A stretch of 64,000 nt of DNA. It comes from Mucilaginibacter paludis DSM 18603. Lineage in GTDB: Bacteria > Bacteroidota > Bacteroidia > Sphingobacteriales > Sphingobacteriaceae. Position 1 is the first letter of the stretch. Each line of letters opens with the position of its first letter. The DNA is taken from contig NZ_CM001403.1 in assembly GCF_000166195.2 (NCBI RefSeq), forward strand, positions 620,001 through 684,000, written 5' to 3'. The notes under the pieces were generated by a model. It was given only the letters and a program-made list of their open reading frames with translations. It searched no databases and had not been told where the DNA came from. Shown piece by piece: positions 17,022 through 25,757 of the stretch. The translations under genes and the position numbers were made by a program.

Positions 17022-18323
17022 CTACTTTGAAACCTCAATTTTAACCTTTTTATTTTTGATCTTCTCATTCCTGATCAATGCTACCGCTTGTTCTATTCGG
17101 TTACGCTTAACCGCCGCGTACGACTCATGATCGCGTACTTCTATCAAACCCAGTTCATCTTTTTGCAAGCCGCCTTTTTGCAGCAACAAGCCAACAATAT
17201 CCACTTTATTCACTTTATCTTTTTTACCGGCGGCAATATATAAGGTAGCCCATGGGGTTGGTTTAGGGATGATATTTTTTTCGGGCAGCGTTTCAACTTC
17301 GGGTTTTTGTTGCAGGTAGGGTAAATTTTCTTCTTCGGTTAAAAGCAGGTAAGCTGTGCCCTTGGCGTGCATGCGTGCAGTGCGTCCGTTACGGTGTGTA
17401 AAAGCTTCTTCGTTATGCGGCAGCTGATAATGTATCACGCATTCAATCTCCGGAATATCCAATCCGCGCGAAGCAAGGTCGGTCGTGATCAGCAAACGGT
17501 TACTCCCATTTCTAAATTTCAGTAAAGCATGTTCCCTGTCTTCCTGCTCCATACCACCATGAAAAACGCCGTGGCTCAGCCCCATATAACTCAGCAACTC
17601 GCTAATACGGTCAACAGCTTCACGGTGGTTACAAAAAACCAGCGTGGCCTTATCCCCTATCTTGCAAATCAATGCAAACAGTGCGCTTAACTTATCTTCA
17701 GCATCGGCAATTACGGCTTTAATTTTCAGGTCGGGCTTAGTTACTAAGTCCTTCAGGTAGTTCAACTCAACAGCATGTTTAACGGCAGTAAAGGCAGGAA
17801 TCTCGTCCATTTTGGTGGCCGATGTCAGTATTCGTTTTTTAACGCCTGTTAATCCGCGGATGATGTAAGCCATATCTTCCTGAAAACCAAATTCCAGGGC
17901 CTTATCAAACTCATCTAAAATTAAGGTATGTACCGTTGATGCATCAAAACTTTCGTTGCGGATATGATAAGCCAGTCGCCCGGGTGTGCCTATTAAAACG
18001 GCAGGAGGCTGCGATAAACTATTTTTTTCAATCCGTGTAGCATGTCCGCCATAACAGCAGTTTACTTTAAAACCGGTGCCCATCGCTTTAAAAACCTTTT
18101 CAATCTGCAAGGCCAACTCGCGCGAGGGTACCAAAACCAAAACCTGTACTCCCGCCTTCCCGCTATCCAGCAAACTTAACACGGGCAGTAAAAAGCCCAA
18201 TGTTTTGCCCGAGCCTGTGGGCGATAACAAAACCATATCGGCATGTTGAGGCACATTCAGGGCAGCGTGCTGCATTTCATTCAGCGCAGCAATATTCAGA
18301 TTTTCGAGAGCTTTTTTGATCAT
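17022..18323 (-). CDS. DEAD-box ATP-dependent RNA helicase with variant motif II
   Basis: The 433-aa protein unwinds RNA, probably in ribosome assembly or mRNA turnover. Motifs visible: Q-motif region (LNEMQHAAL), Walker A SPTGSGKT (about residues 34-41), motif II DEFD in LILDEFDKALEFG, motif III SAT, and motif VI HRNGRTAR. DEFD replaces DEAD, and HRNGRTAR replaces HRIGRTGR. The C-terminal 90 residues are basic (NEKIKNKKVKIEVSK) and resemble the DbpA RNA-binding tail. I chose ATG 18323 because a consensus -7 element lies immediately upstream (18331-18338); the longer frame to 18422 would begin upstream of that promoter. Confidence 0.9.
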   Translation of the reverse strand: MIKKALENLNIAALNEMQHAALNVPQHADMVLLSPTGSGKTLGFLLPVLSLLDSGKAGVQVLVLVPSRELALQIEKVFKAMGTGFKVNCCYGGHATRIEKNSLSQPPAVLIGTPGRLAYHIRNESFDASTVHTLILDEFDKALEFGFQEDMAYIIRGLTGVKKRILTSATKMDEIPAFTAVKHAVELNYLKDLVTKPDLKIKAVIADAEDKLSALFALICKIGDKATLVFCNHREAVDRISELLSYMGLSHGVFHGGMEQEDREHALLKFRNGSNRLLITTDLASRGLDIPEIECVIHYQLPHNEEAFTHRNGRTARMHAKGTAYLLLTEEENLPYLQQKPEVETLPEKNIIPKPTPWATLYIAAGKKDKVNKVDIVGLLLQKGGLQKDELGLIEVRDHESYAAVKRNRIEQAVALIRNEKIKNKKVKIEVSK

Positions 18324-18330
18324 GATGCTG

Positions 18331-18338
18331 CAAAGGTA
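18331..18338 (-). promoter_or_regulatory. -7 promoter element of the helicase gene
   Basis: On the minus strand the sequence reads tacctttg, a perfect TAnnTTTG, ending 7 nt before the start codon at 18323. The transcript would be leaderless or nearly so. Confidence 0.55.
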
Positions 18339-18565
18339 GTGTTTGTAGTTGGATGGTGGCAGTGTAGTTGATGACCATCGTTCGGAAGATGGTGTTGATT
18401 GGGATATCAGCAAGATCGCCACTCCTTAAAAAAGAAAAAAGGACAGCCAACAAAATCTTACAACAATAATGATAAGTTTGTATCCTTCTTTAATAGGTCA
18501 GCGTTAACCAGGCTGGTACATTGCCTGAACAATAGGCTACGCACCAGCAACTATGAACTAAAAAA

Positions 18566-19489
18566 ATGAGTCAACTAACATCACATCTATTGATGATCCG
18601 CCCGGTAAGCTTCGGCTTTAACGAACAAACGGCCGAAAGCAATGCATTTCAGAACAGAAGTGCCGACGAGCAAAATATTCAAGCCAAAGCCCTGGCCGAA
18701 TTTGACGCTTTCGCGGATAAGCTGCGGGACAATGGCTTGGACGTGATTGTTGTTGACGATACCGTTGAGCCGCATACGCCCGATTCTATTTTCCCCAACA
18801 ACTGGGTGTCATTCCATAGCGACGGCTCCGTTTACTTATATCCTATGCAGGCCAAAAACCGCCGTTTGGAGCGCAGGGCAGATGTGATTGAAAACCTAAA
18901 AAAAAAATTCACGGTCAGCAAGGTTGACGACCTCAGTTATTTTGAAAACCAAAACCAATTTCTGGAGGGCACGGGTAGCATGGTACTTGACCGTGTAAAC
19001 AAAGTGGCCTATGCCTGTTTATCCCCACGTACCGATGAGCAGGTTATCACTGGGTTTTGCCGTAAGAGCGGCTATCAAGCTGTATTATTTAACGCTGTTG
19101 ATGAGCATGGTAAAGCTATTTACCATACCAATGTACTGATGTGCATAGGCGATCAATTTGTGGTGATATGCCTTGAAGCTATTCCGGATGTGGTACAAAG
19201 GGATAACTTAATCTCCTTATTTGCCAACACCCATAAAGAGATATTGGTTATCTCACAGCAACAACTCAACGAGTTTGCCGGCAATATGCTTGAGTTACAA
19301 AACAAAGCGGGCCAGCGCTTGTTGGTTATGTCGGCAAGGGCGCATGCATCGCTCACCGCCGAACAAATTAAAATACTTGAAAAACATTGTAAAATTGTTA
19401 GTGCGGATTTGGATATGATTGAAAGTATTGGCGGCGGAAGTGCCCGTTGCATGCTGGCAGAAGTACATTTACCACTTCGCGTATCGTAA
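18566..19489 (+). CDS. ctlX: CtlX-like arginine-deiminase-fold hydrolase
   Basis: The 307-aa protein belongs to the guanidino-group-modifying superfamily, close to CtlX (citrulline ureidase) and Bacteroidota arginine-deiminase-related proteins. Family landmarks: PNNWVSFH near residue 75, the acidic loop EGTGSMVLDR, the catalytic His in YHTNVLM, and the nucleophilic Cys in GGGSARCMLAE near the C-terminus. It probably hydrolyses citrulline or a related ureido or guanidino compound. The next gene encodes arginine decarboxylase, so both may handle arginine-derived metabolites. Substrate is inferred, not shown. Confidence 0.85.
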   Translation: MSQLTSHLLMIRPVSFGFNEQTAESNAFQNRSADEQNIQAKALAEFDAFADKLRDNGLDVIVVDDTVEPHTPDSIFPNNWVSFHSDGSVYLYPMQAKNRRLERRADVIENLKKKFTVSKVDDLSYFENQNQFLEGTGSMVLDRVNKVAYACLSPRTDEQVITGFCRKSGYQAVLFNAVDEHGKAIYHTNVLMCIGDQFVVICLEAIPDVVQRDNLISLFANTHKEILVISQQQLNEFAGNMLELQNKAGQRLLVMSARAHASLTAEQIKILEKHCKIVSADLDMIESIGGGSARCMLAEVHLPLRVS

Positions 19490-19623
19490 TTTGTATAATA
19501 TATTTCCCCTTAAATTAAAACCGCTAAATTAATTTACAATTAAGAGATTAAAATCCCTCAAAAAATTTGGTTTATTTCCATTTAAAAATTACATTTTTGC
19601 CGCAATTAATATTTATTCAATAA

Positions 19624-21018
19624 ATGCAGAGTTACGAGGAATTTATTGACCTGAGCGTGGGTTTCCCGCAAGAGGGTTTTGAGGTTTATGATGATGAACT
19701 TTATTTTCATGATCTCAATTTAATGGAGATGATAGAAACGTATGGTACTCCCTTGCGGTTTACTTATCTGCCTATCATATCAAAAAAAATACAGCAAGCC
19801 AAACTGTTGTTTCAGCAGGCCATCATCAAAAACAATTATCGCGGAACTTATAAATACTGCTATTGCACTAAAAGTTCGCATTTTAAGCATATTGTTGAAG
19901 AGGCCCTCAAAAACGAGATCCACCTGGAAACATCCTCGGCTTTTGATATGCCGATGATTGACGCACTGGAAAAGAAAGGCCTTTTGAATAAGGAGATGAC
20001 CGTTATTTGCAACGGCTTTAAAACTTTCCAGTACAAACAGTATATTATTGATATGCTGCACGATGGTTTCAGCAATATTATCCCGGTGTTAGATAACAAA
20101 GAGGAATTTAACATTTATGATGATGAGGTTGAAATGAGCACGCCTTGTAACCTGGGTATCAGGATTGCAGCGGAAGAACAGCCTGATTCGCAGTTTTATA
20201 CTTCGCGCCTGGGTGTACGCATTGAAGATGTGATCGATTTTTATTATAATAAAATTGAGAAGAACCCTAACTTCAGGGTTAAGTTATTGCACTTCTTTAT
20301 CAATTCGGGCATCTCGGATACACCTTATTACTGGAACGAATTAGAGAAATATGTAACCCTGTATTGCAAATTCAAAAAGATCAACCCCGATCTGGATACC
20401 CTGGATATTGGCGGCGGCATGCCTTTCAAGGATTCGTTGGTATTTGATTTTGATTACGAATACATGGTGAACGAGATTGTGAGCCGTATTAAAGAGATTT
20501 GTGCCGAGCACGATGTAATGGAACCGGATATTATTACCGAATTTGGCAAATACACGGTAGCCGAAGCATCGGGCATTTTATACAAGGTTTTAGGCCGCAA
20601 GCAACAAAACGACCGCGAGCGCTGGCTAATGCTGGATGGTTCCTTCATCACTAACCTGCCGGATGTTTGGGCGCTTAACCAAAAATATGTGCTGCTGCCC
20701 ATCAACAATTGGGACTCTGAATACGAGCGTGTCAACTTAGGCGGCATCACTTGCGACGGCCAGGATTACTACAACCAAGAGGCCCACATGAACAGTGTGT
20801 TTATGCCTAAAACCCGAAAAGTGCAATATGTAGGCTTTTTCCATACCGGTGCTTACCAGGAAGTTTTAAGCGGATACGGTGGTATACACCATTGCTTGCT
20901 GCCATCGCCAAAACATGTCATCATCCGCCGCAACCGCGACGAAACCTTTAACTTTGAGGTTTTTGGCGAGGAACAGAACAGTAAACAGGTATTAAAAATA
21001 TTAGGCTATACAACCTGA
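19624..21018 (+). CDS. speA: Biosynthetic arginine decarboxylase, Bacteroidota type
   Basis: The 464-aa PLP enzyme converts arginine to agmatine, the first step of polyamine synthesis. It has the alanine-racemase fold: YKYCYCTKSSHF carries the PLP Lys, LDIGGGMPF binds phosphate, and MLDGSFITNLPD plus a C-terminal Cys region (GITCDG) complete the active site. It is shorter than the 630-aa proteobacterial SpeA but matches the compact Bacteroidota form. It lies 134 bp after the ctlX-like gene in the same direction; a strong terminator follows. Confidence 0.9.
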   Translation: MQSYEEFIDLSVGFPQEGFEVYDDELYFHDLNLMEMIETYGTPLRFTYLPIISKKIQQAKLLFQQAIIKNNYRGTYKYCYCTKSSHFKHIVEEALKNEIHLETSSAFDMPMIDALEKKGLLNKEMTVICNGFKTFQYKQYIIDMLHDGFSNIIPVLDNKEEFNIYDDEVEMSTPCNLGIRIAAEEQPDSQFYTSRLGVRIEDVIDFYYNKIEKNPNFRVKLLHFFINSGISDTPYYWNELEKYVTLYCKFKKINPDLDTLDIGGGMPFKDSLVFDFDYEYMVNEIVSRIKEICAEHDVMEPDIITEFGKYTVAEASGILYKVLGRKQQNDRERWLMLDGSFITNLPDVWALNQKYVLLPINNWDSEYERVNLGGITCDGQDYYNQEAHMNSVFMPKTRKVQYVGFFHTGAYQEVLSGYGGIHHCLLPSPKHVIIRRNRDETFNFEVFGEEQNSKQVLKILGYTT

Positions 21019-21041
21019 CCAATTTAGATAACAGCAAATTA

Positions 21042-21076
21042 AAAAGGCGTTTTTGGTAAATTCAAAAACGCCTTTT
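21042..21076. terminator. Bidirectional intrinsic terminator between speA and trpA
   Basis: A perfect 14-bp stem (aaaaggcgtttttg at 21042-21055; complement at 21063-21076) with A- and T-rich flanks on both sides. It ends the speA transcript on the plus strand and the trp operon on the minus strand. Confidence 0.9.
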
Positions 21077-21079
21077 CTT

Positions 21080-21853
21080 TTATCCCTTAAATTGCTTTAT
21101 AAATTGGGGAATCCCAGCAAGGTAATCTTCGGTACTGTTTAAATACTTTACAAAGGCGCTGCCCACAATGGCCCCGCTGTTGTACTGGCAAGCCTTATCA
21201 AATGCTGCTTTACCGGCTATACCAAAGCCCACTACCGTTGGGTTGTTCAATTTTAAATCTTCAATGCGTTTAAAATAGGTATCTACCATATCGTTCAGCT
21301 CCAAACTTTTGCCGGTGATGGATGAGGACGATAACAGGTAGATAAAGCAGTTGCTTAACTCGTCAATTTTGCGGATGCGGTCTTCAGCTGTTTGCGGCGT
21401 TACCAAAAATATATTGGTTAAGCCGTTATCCGTAAAATACTGGCTATATAATTTTTCATACTCATACATCGGCAAATCCGGAACAATAACGCCATCTACT
21501 CCTACTTCGGCCGCCTTTTTACAGAAACGCTCCACACCGTACTGAACCATCGGGTTAGCATAGCCCATGAGCAACACGGGTATATTTACCCTGCTTCGCA
21601 ATTCGGCCAGTTCCTCAAAAAGCACATTAAGGTTCATGCCGTTGTTTAGTGCCGTTAACGAGCTATCCTGTATCGTAGGCCCATCTGCCAGCGGATCAGA
21701 ATAAGGGAAGCCGATTTCCAGGAAGTCGGCCCCTGCCCTTTCCAGCGCTTCGGCAATATCAACGGTGGTATTTAAGGCGGGATGTCCGGCGGTAAAGTAT
21801 ATGGATAACAGGTTTGTTTGTTTTTCGGCAAAAAGCTTGTTCAGTCTGTTCAT
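21080..21853 (-). CDS. trpA: Tryptophan synthase alpha chain
   Basis: The 257-aa TIM-barrel subunit cleaves indole-3-glycerol phosphate to indole and glyceraldehyde-3-phosphate and channels indole to TrpB. FTAGHP, the catalytic Glu in LEIGFPYSDPLADGP (also holding the catalytic Asp) and the phosphate loop GFGIAGKAAF are all present. I chose ATG 21853 (MNRLNKLF), because the longer frame to 21964 reads through the repeat DNA upstream. An 890-nt repeat region separates it from trpB, so it may need its own promoter or be co-transcribed through the repeat. Confidence 0.95.
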   Translation of the reverse strand: MNRLNKLFAEKQTNLLSIYFTAGHPALNTTVDIAEALERAGADFLEIGFPYSDPLADGPTIQDSSLTALNNGMNLNVLFEELAELRSRVNIPVLLMGYANPMVQYGVERFCKKAAEVGVDGVIVPDLPMYEYEKLYSQYFTDNGLTNIFLVTPQTAEDRIRKIDELSNCFIYLLSSSSITGKSLELNDMVDTYFKRIEDLKLNNPTVVGFGIAGKAAFDKACQYNSGAIVGSAFVKYLNSTEDYLAGIPQFIKQFKG

Positions 21854-21894
21854 AGTATAATTTATTCTTTCATTGGTTATGGTCGCCATTTGCA

Positions 21895-22735
21895 TACTTA
21901 TAATAACGTTCTTTTTTTGTGCGCGAAAGCTGTCATCCTGAGCCTGTCGAAGGACGTGCGGCATGGCCCAGTACGAGGTGCTTTTTGAAGCGGCTTATCA
22001 TTTCGCTTGCCTAAGTTCTTGATTGTCAATATGTATATTATTGCTCTAATGTACAGTATCCTTAATTTACTCCATCGGCACGCTCAATCGCCGCGTGAAG
22101 GGCTGTTACTTTTGTCTTGACACAAAAGTAACCAAAAAGTCAAGACTGCACGATCCTTCCACCCGCGAGGCCAGCTCCCGGCCCGGCGTGCAGTCTGGCT
22201 TTTGCGCACTTTTCTTTCTGCTCAAAATAGCCTACAGGTTTCAAACGTCATCGCTACTTTTTTTCCGGTTGGCCGGGTTCGCTACTTATAATGACGTTCT
22301 TTTTTTGTGCGCGAAAGCTGTCATCCTGAGCCTGTCGAAGGACGTGCGGCATGGCCCAGTACGAGGTGCTTTTTGAAGCGGCTTATCATTTCGCTTGCCT
22401 AAGTTTTTGATTGTCAATATGTATATTATTGCTCTAATGTACAGTATCCTTAATTTACTACATCGGCACGCTCAATCGCCGCGTGAAGGGCTGTTACTTT
22501 TGTCTTGACACAAAAGTAACCAATACCGACCGTAGGGAGCTCATGAACACCTTAAAAAAAACAAACAACAGGTGAATAACGTCAAGACTGCCCGATCCTT
22601 CCACCCACAGGCCAGCTCCTGGCCCGGCGTGCAGTCTGGCTTTTGCGCCCTTTCTTTCTGCGCTTGGTAATCTATAAGGTTCAAACGTCATCCCTATTTT
22701 TTTCCAGTTGGCCGGGTCCAGTCTTATAATTGCCC
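21895..22735. repeat. Two tandem copies of a 388-bp intergenic repeat inside the trp operon
   Basis: Copy 1 (21895-22282) and copy 2 (from 22283) are nearly identical for more than 200 bp. Both carry gtcatcctgagcctgtcg and a 28-nt hairpin gttacttttgt-cttgac-acaaaagtaac (22110-22137 and again near 22495). Copy 2 has about 55 extra bases replacing the middle (around 22524-22580) and diverges more at its 3' end. Sub-segments resemble dispersed REP-like elements of Sphingobacteriaceae genomes. No coding sense is evident. Confidence 0.85.
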
Positions 22736-22743
22736 GCTTAAAA

Positions 22744-23928
22744 TCAAAATCCGAAGTGGTTAATGTATGTTGTTAAATCCTTGTCGCCGCGACCAGATAA
22801 GCAGATCACCACATTATCGTCAGTATTAAACTTCATTTTATCTAAATAAGCCAGGGCGTGCGCCGTTTCAATAGCCGGGATAATGCCTTCCAGCTGGCAA
22901 CATAATAACCCTGCCTGCAAGGCTTCATCATCAGTAATGCTTACATATTGGGCGCGGTTAATTTTGTATAAATGCGCATGTTGCGGGCCTATACCTGGAT
23001 AATCCAACCCGGCGGAAATGGAATAAGGTTCCACAACCTGGCCGTCATCGGTCTGCATTAAAATGGTACGGCTGCCATGCAAAATACCTTCACGGCCAAG
23101 CATGGTTGTAGCGGCTGAGTGCCCTGTATCTACGCCTTTGCCGGCGGCTTCTACAGCAATAAGCTTTACGCTTTCATCATCCAAAAAATGATAGAACATG
23201 CCCATCGCGTTACTGCCGCCTCCAACGCAAGCCATCGCATAATCGGGAAGCTCTTTGCCGGTTTGCTCCAATAATTGTTTTTTGGTTTCTTCGGATATGA
23301 TAGATTGAAAACGTGCTACCATATCAGGATAAGGATAAGGCCCCACTACCGATCCGATAATGTAATGCGTATCAACAGGGTTGTTAATCCAATCGCGCAT
23401 GGCCTCGTTGGTAGCGTCCTTTAAGGTTTTACTGCCCGATGTTGCCGGTATCACGGTCGCTCCCAGCATTTTCATGCGGGCCACGTTAGGGGCCTGGCGC
23501 TCCATATCAATCTCGCCCATGTAAACCACGCATTCTATACCCTTTAAAGCACATACCGTAGCGGTGGCCACGCCATGCTGCCCGGCGCCGGTTTCGGCAA
23601 TGATGCGTTTTTTGCCGAGTTTGATAGCCAACAGGATCTGCCCGATGGCATTGTTTATTTTGTGCGAACCGGTATGATTCAGATCCTCGCGTTTAAAAAA
23701 TATGTTAGCGCCATACTTCTCCGAAAACCGCTTTGCACGATATAATGGCGACGGACGGCCCACATAATCTTTCATCAGCTGATTAAACTCGGCTACAAAA
23801 GCTTCATCGGATGTAATATCGAGATATTGCTGGCGCAGTTCCTCAATATTTGGATAGAGCATTTCCGGAATGTAAGCTCCGCCAAAATCTCCGTAATACC
23901 CTAAATCGTTAACTCCGTAATTCATCAT
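22744..23928 (-). CDS. trpB: Tryptophan synthase beta chain
   Basis: The 394-aa PLP enzyme joins indole and serine to make tryptophan. The PLP Lys is in [24 protein letters not shown] and the phosphate loop [10 protein letters not shown] are intact, and the length is standard. The start overlaps the trpF stop by 4 nt (ATGA), indicating translational coupling. MM at the start leaves a one-codon ambiguity. Confidence 0.97.
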   Translation of the reverse strand: MMNYGVNDLGYYGDFGGAYIPEMLYPNIEELRQQYLDITSDEAFVAEFNQLMKDYVGRPSPLYRAKRFSEKYGANIFFKREDLNHTGSHKINNAIGQILLAIKLGKKRIIAETGAGQHGVATATVCALKGIECVVYMGEIDMERQAPNVARMKMLGATVIPATSGSKTLKDATNEAMRDWINNPVDTHYIIGSVVGPYPYPDMVARFQSIISEETKKQLLEQTGKELPDYAMACVGGGSNAMGMFYHFLDDESVKLIAVEAAGKGVDTGHSAATTMLGREGILHGSRTILMQTDDGQVVEPYSISAGLDYPGIGPQHAHLYKINRAQYVSITDDEALQAGLLCCQLEGIIPAIETAHALAYLDKMKFNTDDNVVICLSGRGDKDLTTYINHFGF

Positions 23929-24551
23929 GTAATTGATTGTCTTAGTATTTCAAACGCTTTGGTTAATTTCTGTACATCTTTTTTTCCTGGCTCGGTTTCA
24001 AAACGGCTATTCAGATCAACACCGTAAAAGCGGGGATGTTTAATTTCGGCTATCCTTTCCAGATTATCCAGGCTGATGCCTCCACAAATAAAAAAGGGTT
24101 TATCTAAAGTGTAATTCTCCAGGATATTCCAGTTAAAAGCCCTGCCCGAACCGCCGTATCCTTCTGTTTTGGTATCAAACATAAAATAATCAACACTGTC
24201 TGCATACACACCCAGCTGGTTAAAGTCGAAATCATCGTCCACGCCAAAGGCTTTAAAAACTTTCACTTTAGGTTTAAACGACTGGCTAAATTCAGGACTT
24301 TCATCTCCATGCAACTGTATAGCATTAAAATCAAACTGGTTTATTAAATTATCAATAGTTGCTTTGCTCTCGTTTACAAACACTGCGGTTTTGTAAACCG
24401 TATCGGGCAAGGCCTCCAATACCTCGGGCTCCAGCTCCGCAATAAATCTGGGCGATAGGCCATAGCATATAAAGCCCATATAATCGGGAGATAATGCTGA
24501 TATCGCTTTGATATTTTCAGGGTCTTTCAAACCGCAAACTTTGATCTTCAC
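23925..24551 (-). CDS. trpF: Phosphoribosylanthranilate isomerase
   Basis: The 208-aa TIM-barrel enzyme converts N-(5-phosphoribosyl)anthranilate to CdRP. The catalytic Cys is in KVCGLKDP at the N-terminus and the catalytic Asp in [28 protein letters not shown] and GVDLNSRFE form the phosphate-binding end. It lies 4 nt after trpD and overlaps trpB. TrpC, which would use its product, is not encoded in the window. Confidence 0.95.
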   Translation of the reverse strand: MKIKVCGLKDPENIKAISALSPDYMGFICYGLSPRFIAELEPEVLEALPDTVYKTAVFVNESKATIDNLINQFDFNAIQLHGDESPEFSQSFKPKVKVFKAFGVDDDFDFNQLGVYADSVDYFMFDTKTEGYGGSGRAFNWNILENYTLDKPFFICGGISLDNLERIAEIKHPRFYGVDLNSRFETEPGKKDVQKLTKAFEILRQSIT

Positions 24552-24555
24552 CGGC

Positions 24556-25545
24556 TTAATTATTATTTATTTTTTTAAAACTGATCAGCGCTTTTTTGCT
24601 TAACAGCGATTCTTCGGCTTCGTAAAAACAATCGGCAAAGCTTTTTTGTGGCTGCAGCGTTTGTATAGCCAGGGCCGCGTTACACAATACCACGTTATTT
24701 TGAGCTACTGTAGCCTCGCCTACCAGCACGCTGATAAAAATGTCTGCCGATTCGGGAACGGTATTACCCCCCGCAATTTCACTGGGGTTTAAGCGATCGA
24801 AACCGAGTTCGGTAAGGGTATTGATCTTCTCTCCTGATTTACTGAAAGTTTTAAAATCGCAAGTGAGCGACACCTCATCGTACCCCTCCAAAGCATGCAG
24901 AATGGTATAATTTTTAGCCGACTTTTGATACAGATAAGCGTATAACCGCGCCAGCTCCAGGCTAAATACCCCTACAATCTGGTTTTGTGGCCTTGCGGGG
25001 TTAACCAGGGGCCCAAGCATGTTAAAAAACGTTTTCACGCCTAACTCTTTGCGGATGGGCGCCACGGTTTTCATGGCGGGATGAAATAGGGGGGCATGTA
25101 AAAAACATATTCCGGCTTCGTCTATGTTTTTTTTGATGGTACTGATATCGTTGGTGAATTTATAGCCCAGGTATTCCATTACATTGGACGATCCGCAGCC
25201 CGACGAAACCCCATAATTACCGTGCTTGGCCACTTTATACCCTGCTCCTGCCACTACAAACGACGCCAGTGTTGAGATATTAAAAGTATCCTTACCATCG
25301 CCACCGGTGCCACAAAGGTCAATCAGTTGATTCGCCTCCAGTTCAACCGGCAGGCATAACTCCAGCATGGCATCACGAAAACCTTCCAATTCGTCTACCG
25401 TAATGTTACGCATGCAATAGGCCGTCATGAAGGCTGCCATTTGCGAGTTATTGTATTTACCCTGGGCAATATTGGTTAAAATTACTTTCGACTCCTCTTT
25501 GCTAAAGGTTTTGTATTCGAAAAGATGATTTAATATAGATTTCAT
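24556..25545 (-). CDS. trpD: Anthranilate phosphoribosyltransferase
   Basis: The 329-aa enzyme transfers phosphoribosyl from PRPP to anthranilate. The PRPP loop CGTGGDGKDTFNIST and the glycine-rich KHGNYGVSSGCGSSNVMEYLG region are intact. It is the first structural gene of this operon; trpE and trpG, usually just upstream, are absent. Its expression is predicted to be controlled by the attenuator at 25553-25675. Confidence 0.96.
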   Translation of the reverse strand: MKSILNHLFEYKTFSKEESKVILTNIAQGKYNNSQMAAFMTAYCMRNITVDELEGFRDAMLELCLPVELEANQLIDLCGTGGDGKDTFNISTLASFVVAGAGYKVAKHGNYGVSSGCGSSNVMEYLGYKFTNDISTIKKNIDEAGICFLHAPLFHPAMKTVAPIRKELGVKTFFNMLGPLVNPARPQNQIVGVFSLELARLYAYLYQKSAKNYTILHALEGYDEVSLTCDFKTFSKSGEKINTLTELGFDRLNPSEIAGGNTVPESADIFISVLVGEATVAQNNVVLCNAALAIQTLQPQKSFADCFYEAEESLLSKKALISFKKINNN

Positions 25546-25552
25546 TATAGCT

Positions 25553-25621
25553 TATAAAATAAAAAAGGGCTGCCATTTGGCACCCCTTTACATATATTTA
25601 CGGTTAAACACAGGGATAGCC
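25553..25621 (-). terminator. trp attenuator: terminator and competing antiterminator
   Basis: On the minus strand, aaaggggtgcc-aaat-ggcagccc plus a U-tract (hairpin 25564-25589, tail to about 25553) forms an intrinsic terminator ending 8 nt before trpD. The segment ggctatccct (25612-25621) can pair with aggggtgcc of the terminator's 5' arm with one bulge, giving a 9-bp antiterminator that excludes the terminator. ggcttaacga (25632-25641), overlapping the last Trp codon of the leader peptide, can pair with tcgtaaggct (25618-25627), which would free the terminator. This is the classic 1:2, 2:3, 3:4 arrangement. Confidence 0.85.
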
Positions 25622-25627
25622 TTACGA

Positions 25628-25675
25628 TTACTCGTTAAGCCACCACCAATTGTTATTTAATCCGGTTTGTATCAT
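25628..25675 (-). CDS. trpL: trp leader peptide MIQTGLNNNWWWLNE
   Basis: The 15-codon frame contains three consecutive Trp codons (25640-25648) four codons before the stop, and ends 39 nt before the attenuator hairpin. Ribosome stalling at these codons under tryptophan starvation would cover RNA segment 1 and let segment 2 form the antiterminator, allowing trpDFB(A) expression. Three tandem Trp codons directly before such a structure are very unlikely by chance. The peptide itself needs no function beyond being translated. Confidence 0.88.
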   Translation of the reverse strand: MIQTGLNNNWWWLNE

Positions 25676-25682
25676 TTGGCAA

Positions 25683-25690
25683 CAAATATG
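25683..25690 (-). promoter_or_regulatory. Putative -7 element of the trp leader transcript
   Basis: On the minus strand catatttg differs from TAnnTTTG at one position and ends 7 nt before the leader ATG at 25675. Transcription would then start at or beside that ATG, so the leader peptide may be translated from a leaderless end. Confidence 0.4.
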
Positions 25691-25757
25691 GAAATTGTTT
25701 TTTCTAAAAGCAAGCAGAAGTTTAAATTTACAGGTACATTTTATCTATATTTAAAAC

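Noticed and set aside
18324..18422. N-terminal extension of the helicase
   Set aside because: It would start upstream of a perfect -7 promoter element and is not helicase-like.
22095..22376. 93-aa ORF in the repeat region
   Set aside because: It runs across the duplicated repeat DNA and encodes low-credibility sequence.
21895..22735. CRISPR array
   Set aside because: Two long repeat units with no short spaced repeats and no cas genes; intergenic duplication instead.
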